Origin: Raffaelea ambrosiae
Lineage: Eukaryota > Ascomycota > Sordariomycetes > Ophiostomatales > Ophiostomataceae
Assembly: GCA_002778195.1 (NCBI GenBank)
Contig: PCDI01000009.1
Coordinates: forward strand, 314,291-378,290
Reading direction: 5' to 3'
Length of the DNA: 64,000 bases
The notes under the pieces are model-generated. The model did not search any database and had not been told where the DNA came from. It saw only the letters and a program-made list of their open reading frames with translations. This document shows, piece after piece, positions 59,093 to 64,000 of this stretch; positions within the stretch are counted from its first letter, which is position 1; each line of letters starts with the position of its first letter. Made by a program: the position numbers and the translations under genes.

Positions 59093-60051
59093 GACGGCAT
59101 ACCCTTCAGTTTCGTTTCGTTTCGTTTTTTCTTCTCTTTTTTACTTTCGGCACCACGGGATGAAAGGGAGCGCACTCGGGGAGGCACTTGGAGTTGTTTC
59201 GTTAGATGGGGCTACAGTAGACACAAGAAGGCGTCTCGCCACCACGATAGGCACAATACATTTTGGTTTTGGCAAGACTGGCATTGCTCGGCTGGGTATT
59301 GGATACGAGCTCGCAAGACACGCCTGGTTGAAGTATTACGTCCTGCTCCCGTATTGGTTGAGAGTGCTCGCGTGGGACATTGGATGACGGCACAGCAGAC
59401 GTGCGGTGCGCCAATGCACTGGTTCTGGGCCTTGATCGAGGCCTTGGGCCTGGTTCGCTTGTTATTTTGGATTTTGTGTTCCATCCGTCGGGAAAAGTGA
59501 AGCCCGCATCGCCTGTATGCCTTGCCTGCATGTGCAATTTCGAATTATTTATGCGCATAGAAGGCAGAGAAGCCAACTGAGGGGACAGCTTTAAAGTCAG
59601 CAAGGGTCCACAGTTAACACTCAAATCGGCTTTAAGAGCTTTGACAAGGACAAGTAACTTTCAGCCAATGCCCCGATGCTTTCAACCATACTTCAACCAT
59701 ACAACGGAATATGCTCGGCTTCACACGAGTTGCAGAAAGCCCCCCCCCCTGGCAGGAGAAGAGGGGGGGCGTGTTGGTTTTCTAAACTGCATTCGTATCT
59801 ATCTTGTTTCTTCTTCGGCCTCAGTTTCGACCCTTCTCACTTGTGGCGTCTCAGAGAGCAAAAAAGCGCACGCGTGGAGACTCCTTGGCTGCGACTCGCT
59901 TGCCTCGATACGAGAAAGACCTGTCCGCATCCATAGTTACTACGAGAATTATTACAAGGGTTTCGATCTATTTTTGCGGAGACCTCGTGAAGAAACAACA
60001 AACAAAACACGAAAAAGGGCAGATCAACGACAAGCCACAGGCGACAGCCCA

Positions 60052-60086
<35 letters not shown>

Positions 60087-62461
60087 AATGCCAACAATGC
60101 CAACAACAACGAAACAACTGCCAACGGGACAGTCAGAGACACGTACTCGTAGAGATCGTATTATCTGACATCGTACACGTATGCACAAGGATGGCAGCAT
60201 ACGCATGCAGTTGCATGCAGCCCAGCAGAATGCGGCAGGATGCAGGATGCAGGAAGGGGGAAGCAGGAGCAGCACTGCATAGCTCGTGGTTACTAATAGT
60301 ACAAAAGTAAATGCACAGTACGAGCACAAAGTCTGGTAACGATCTATCCAGAAAAACCCCAATCCCATCCAAGCCCATTTCCTCGACGCGAATGACAGGA
60401 TGACAGCACCTCTGTTTGGTCGAATGTCCGAGACAACAAAGTCAGACAGTCTCAACTCGCGAGGACTGTCAATGTCAGCTGCAGGAGTGTTTGGTCCTTT
60501 TTGCTGCTTCACACCGAGTCACAGAAGCGTCCAAGAGTGTCTTGGGGGGGGGATGCAATCATGTGCTCTCAAAGTACCCCGAGCAACCCCCCATAAAGAA
60601 ACCTGCCTATCACGATGTGTACATAACGGTTGTCCGCTAGCGTGATGGCCGACGACCAGCCAGTAGCGCGGCCTGTTCAGGGGGTGGTCGGTCGTGGCCC
60701 GAGTTTGACACAGCTGGGAGTTGCGGACGGCCAAGTTGGCACACTTCCAGGTAGACGCTGGTCTGGGAAAGTCGGCACTCCAAACGCTGGCGGGCACAAC
60801 TATAGTACATACTTTGTAGTTAAGTTAGTGGCTAAAAGTCGGCACACTTTGGCACTCTAAACGCTGGGCTGGCACCGCCCCCCCCCCCAGCTTTGTCCAA
60901 CCAGAGCGCGCCGAAGCACCCAATGCCGGCTGCTCATTGGCTGGCGAGTCGCCGGGGCCTCTTTAATTGTTCTTTTCTGTCTCGTCACTTTATTGCTTTT
61001 TATTTTATTTTATTTTGTCTGTCGTTCTCGTCGGCAGAATGGGCAAGACCAGACAGAGGCTCCTTCTGCTTCTGTTCCTGCTCCTGTTTGCTCCTTCTGC
61101 TCTCGTCACCCCTCCTTCTCTGCGTGGCTTGCCGCCCCTTCTCCGCCCCGTCGTTCCTTCCCCTTTTGCCAGAACCGCCCCCCCCCCCCCTGTTTTTCTC
61201 TCTGCTCTCTTCGGGGTTCTCGCTCTTTTTTGTTTGCCTCACCATCGATAAGTGCTCCCAATAAGGTGTAAGAAGTGCGCATTGAGAGCATAATAGTCTG
61301 CAGTAGGTCGACTATAAGTGTGGGCATGGCCCGGTTCGTCAAAGGGAGGTGTTCCCACAGACACAGCCCCTAACTCGCTAGCACCCAGTGGCCCCATCTC
61401 TTAGCATAACTCTTTCTAGCAGGCACGGCCGCACAGAAAAGCGGCGCTAGCAACTGGTCCAGCCCGCTTCCCCCGCCTTTACTGCTAGGACGTGTGTGTT
61501 TTTTCGCGTTTCCTCTCTTGCCAGATCCCCTCCTTGCTCGCTGGCCCTCTATTTCTTCGCCCCTTCTCCCTCTCGTCTCCCTTGGGACCCAGCAGACAAC
61601 AAGCAACAAACAAACAACAAACAACGCCGCTCTCCCTGTGCTCGTCTGGCACGCAACGTCACCGCTGCCTCGACACGCCGACCGCGTCGTCCTCTCTCGC
61701 GCAGCCTTCCCCCGATGCTCCAGGCCCGGGCTACAAGCCACTGCAGACAGCCCAGCTCCGCCTAGCTCGCAGCGCCACAGCTGCCCTTTCTGGCCATCTG
61801 CTCGGCCGCTCCTCAACTCCCGCCTTGGCAGCGTCTCCTGCGCTCAACTCGCAACTCTCGCGTCTCGACTCGCAACTCGCAACCCTCCACCCCGGCCAGT
61901 CTCCCTGCCCTCGCTTTTCCCTCGGCCCTACTCGCCGACGCCATCCGCTGCCACACAGCACTCTCGCGTTTCACGGGAGCCCGCTGGCAACAGCCTTCGG
62001 CGAGAGTCCTATGCACAGCTGACTGCGGATAAATTAAACGTCTCATTTGCCGTCTCCCCGCAAATCCTCGCCGGCCTCTTCTCGGTTGTCTGACAACCGC
62101 ACGGTCTCGCCCTTGCTCTTCTGTCCTCCTCGGTTGTCTTCTGTCCTCTCCTACTCTCTTCCCTCCAGAAACACTCTCGACGCCACTCAGCCCTCAGCCT
62201 GCCTTCCTCGACTTCCCACGCGCCCCTCCTGAACGCGGCGATCTCCCGTTCTTCCCAAGCTTGCACAAGCGCCGATCTCCTCGCCTCGTCCTCGCCTTGT
62301 CCTCGCCTTGTCCTCGCTCCCCAGATCTATATGCCTCCAGCCAGCCGGTGACATTCTTCCGCGGTCTCTCCCTTCTCGGGAAACACCAGCCACCACCCTG
62401 ACAACGGCAGCCCCAACCTCGCACAAGCCAAGCCCAGCCAGGCAACGCAACGCCCATCGCC
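59093..62461. other. Intergenic region before the last gene, no supported gene
   Basis: A CAG/CAA run lies at about 60046-60090 in a frame with no protein character. C-runs lie at about 60881-60889 and 61180-61189. From about 61490 to 62461 the plus strand is strongly C/T-rich with several short upstream ATG frames, consistent with a long 5' leader of the gene at 62462. Confidence 0.4.
61490..62461 (+). promoter_or_regulatory. Long pyrimidine-rich leader with upstream ATGs
   Basis: C/T-rich DNA with repeated CGCCTTGTCCT-like units (about 62280-62315) precedes the start at 62462. Short upstream frames could restrain translation. Transcript boundaries cannot be seen. Confidence 0.3.
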
Positions 62462-63763
62462 ATGGAACCCGTGCCCGAAGCCGAGCGAATGGAGGAGTTC
62501 CGCTCGGCTCCTCTGCCCAGCGTCCGTCTGCAGAGCTCGCCCTCGTTCACTTTCGCCTCGCCCACACCCCTCTCGCCGCGCAGGCCTGCCTCGCCTGACG
62601 GCTACCTGCGGAAGCCACCCTCCTCTGCCTCGTCCTCCTCGCGGCGCTCGATGGAGCTGCCCTCCTCGCCTGTCTCGCCCTTCTGGACCACCGCCAACGC
62701 CCTGCCCTACCGCCCTCGCACCGCCTCCCCCCTGTCCGGCTCCCACGCCCGGTCACGATCGACCGCCAGTCCCGGCAGCGGCTTTCTGCCGCCGGGTATG
62801 GCTCGCACCCGGTCTATGCCGGGCGTTACGGGCTCCGGCCACCTCCAGTACAGCCCCGACCTGCGTTCGTCCAGTCCTGCACGGCAGCATCGTCCGCCCT
62901 CCCTGACCACCACGCGCACCCCGAAGAAGGCCATCATGGAGGACGTCTTCCCCTCGTCGCCCACCCGCGTGTCTGTCCTCCACGACGCCGACCGCCGCCT
63001 GCTCCACGAGCGCAACAGCTCTCCGAATCTGAAAGGGAGCGAAACGTCCCCCTATTCCCCCTCGACGTCGTCGTCCACCCCCACCTCCTCTGCAGCGCCC
63101 GTGCCCACGGCGGTGGCGACGTTTCCGCTTGTCCGCTCCCGGCGGCCGTCGTCGCCGTTCCGGCGTCTGGCATCTGCTGGCTCGACTGGGTCACCAGGGG
63201 CTTCTGGGTCGTCGACTCCTTCGTCGTCCTTCTCCTTGGGCTCCTCCGCCACCCTGACTCCTACCTCCAACCCGTCTATTGACGTCATGACACCGACAGC
63301 AGCCAACTGCTACATGGCCGGTCTTCCCGAGTCCTCGTCGTCCAGTGCCACCTCGTCGGTTGCATCCTCGTCATCCACGACCTCGTCACCTTCCTACCGG
63401 CCTCTGGATGCTCCGCCCCTGAGCTCGTACGACAGCAGCCGGTCTCTCTCAGTGTCATCTGTGCCGTCCACGCCGACATCAACCCGCTCGCGGAGTCCGA
63501 GCATTTCGAGCTTGGAGACCATCCCCGACTCTCCCGATGCGGAAGAGGCGGCCCTCGAGGCCGAGCGCATTGCCCAGCTCAAGGCTGACGCCGAGGCGGC
63601 CGAAGGCAGCGGGAACGGTGATGCCAAGGGCCGTAGTAGCCTGGATGTGCCGGCGCGGGGCCGGACCATGGGCTTTGGCTCGCGCGACAAGCGGAAGCGG
63701 TGGAGTGTGTGTGGTGCGGAGCGACGCGGCGACCTGGATCTGGAGACTATCTGGGAAGACTAA
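62462..63763 (+). CDS. Basic Ser/Pro-rich conserved fungal protein
   Basis: A single exon of 433 residues, function unknown. Nearly all of it is disordered: Ser, Pro, Thr and Arg dominate, with many SP/TP sites (SPRR, SSPTR, RTASP) that could be proline-directed kinase targets. There is no membrane segment or enzyme motif. A short acidic helix (EEAALEAERIAQLKADAEAAE, about 365-385) precedes a basic C-terminal block, KRKRWSVCG, then RRGDLDLETIWED at the extreme end. That tail is the only part that looks structurally constrained, and I believe it is shared with fungal proteins annotated as basic proline-rich, which I could not check. The ATG at 62462 has a GCCATGG context and is the first in frame. 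Confidence 0.8.
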   Translation: MEPVPEAERMEEFRSAPLPSVRLQSSPSFTFASPTPLSPRRPASPDGYLRKPPSSASSSSRRSMELPSSPVSPFWTTANALPYRPRTASPLSGSHARSRSTASPGSGFLPPGMARTRSMPGVTGSGHLQYSPDLRSSSPARQHRPPSLTTTRTPKKAIMEDVFPSSPTRVSVLHDADRRLLHERNSSPNLKGSETSPYSPSTSSSTPTSSAAPVPTAVATFPLVRSRRPSSPFRRLASAGSTGSPGASGSSTPSSSFSLGSSATLTPTSNPSIDVMTPTAANCYMAGLPESSSSSATSSVASSSSTTSSPSYRPLDAPPLSSYDSSRSLSVSSVPSTPTSTRSRSPSISSLETIPDSPDAEEAALEAERIAQLKADAEAAEGSGNGDAKGRSSLDVPARGRTMGFGSRDKRKRWSVCGAERRGDLDLETIWED

Positions 63764-64000
63764 AGGGGAAGTTGTCGACGGTTTCAACCTTGTCTTTGTC
63801 CTGACAACGAGTCGCAGCAGCAAGTCTCGATCTGTGTTTTCCGTTCCCGGACTATCTACCTGGTCCTTTCCTTTCCCCTTCTGATGTCGTTCTCTATTTG
63901 AGTTTGTTTTCTTGCCTTCTTTTTATATTTTCTTCCACAGGTTCCATTCCTTTGCGTTCTGTTTTATTTTTTTTTTGTCTGTTCTCTTTTGTCTAGCATG
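63764..64000. other. 3' flank of the last gene
   Basis: T-rich sequence after the stop codon at 63761-63763, consistent with a 3'UTR. The window ends here without another gene. Confidence 0.5.

Overview
This is a nuclear scaffold piece from a filamentous ascomycete, most likely a Sordariomycete. The evidence is short GT-AG introns with CTAAC/CTGAC-type branch sites, coding DNA clearly richer in G+C than its flanks, Zn2Cys6 and FYVE-RING proteins of fungal type, and fungal tricalbin and Osh6 homologues. I cannot name the genus. The piece is a draft assembly: it has one 925-base gap (44920-45844) and three single-N joins (14749, 35945, 58035). Two of those joins are flanked by a duplicated contig end.

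Twelve protein genes can be supported, most by exon joins that keep frame exactly. From left to right: a Ste6/Pmd1-type full ABC transporter (1886-6728, +); an alpha/beta hydrolase with an N-terminal membrane anchor (7566-9182, -); a small transcription factor with two C2H2 fingers and a Zn2Cys6 cluster (10902-12177, -); a FYVE-RING protein like Pib1 (20963-24145, +); a tricalbin (25600-30384, -); the small U2AF splicing subunit (35804-36554, +); an Osh6/Osh7-type lipid exchanger (37692-40084, -); a large unrecognised protein whose 5' end is lost in the gap (45845-49639, +); a stand-alone GRF zinc-finger protein (50182-52506, -); an ELMO/CED-12 protein (53488-56007, -); a cytidine deaminase (58209-59092, +); and a basic Ser/Pro-rich fungal protein (62462-63763, +).

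The genes are unrelated housekeeping and regulatory genes, not a cluster or operon. Two of them, tricalbin and the Osh6-type protein, belong by family to ER-plasma membrane contact sites, and the Pib1-like and Ste6-like proteins also act on membranes. The layout is uneven. Convergent gaps are short (0.5-1.5 kb) while divergent gaps are long (8.8, 5.4 and at least 4.8 kb). The long gaps hold microsatellites, short-period tandem arrays and homopolymers, and no gene I could support.

I found no CRISPR array, secondary-metabolite cluster, intact transposon, tRNA or rRNA. The most distinctive sequence-level patterns are introns whose tract between branch site and 3' splice site is nearly pure C, the unrecognised gene beside the gap, and the unusual zinc-finger combinations.
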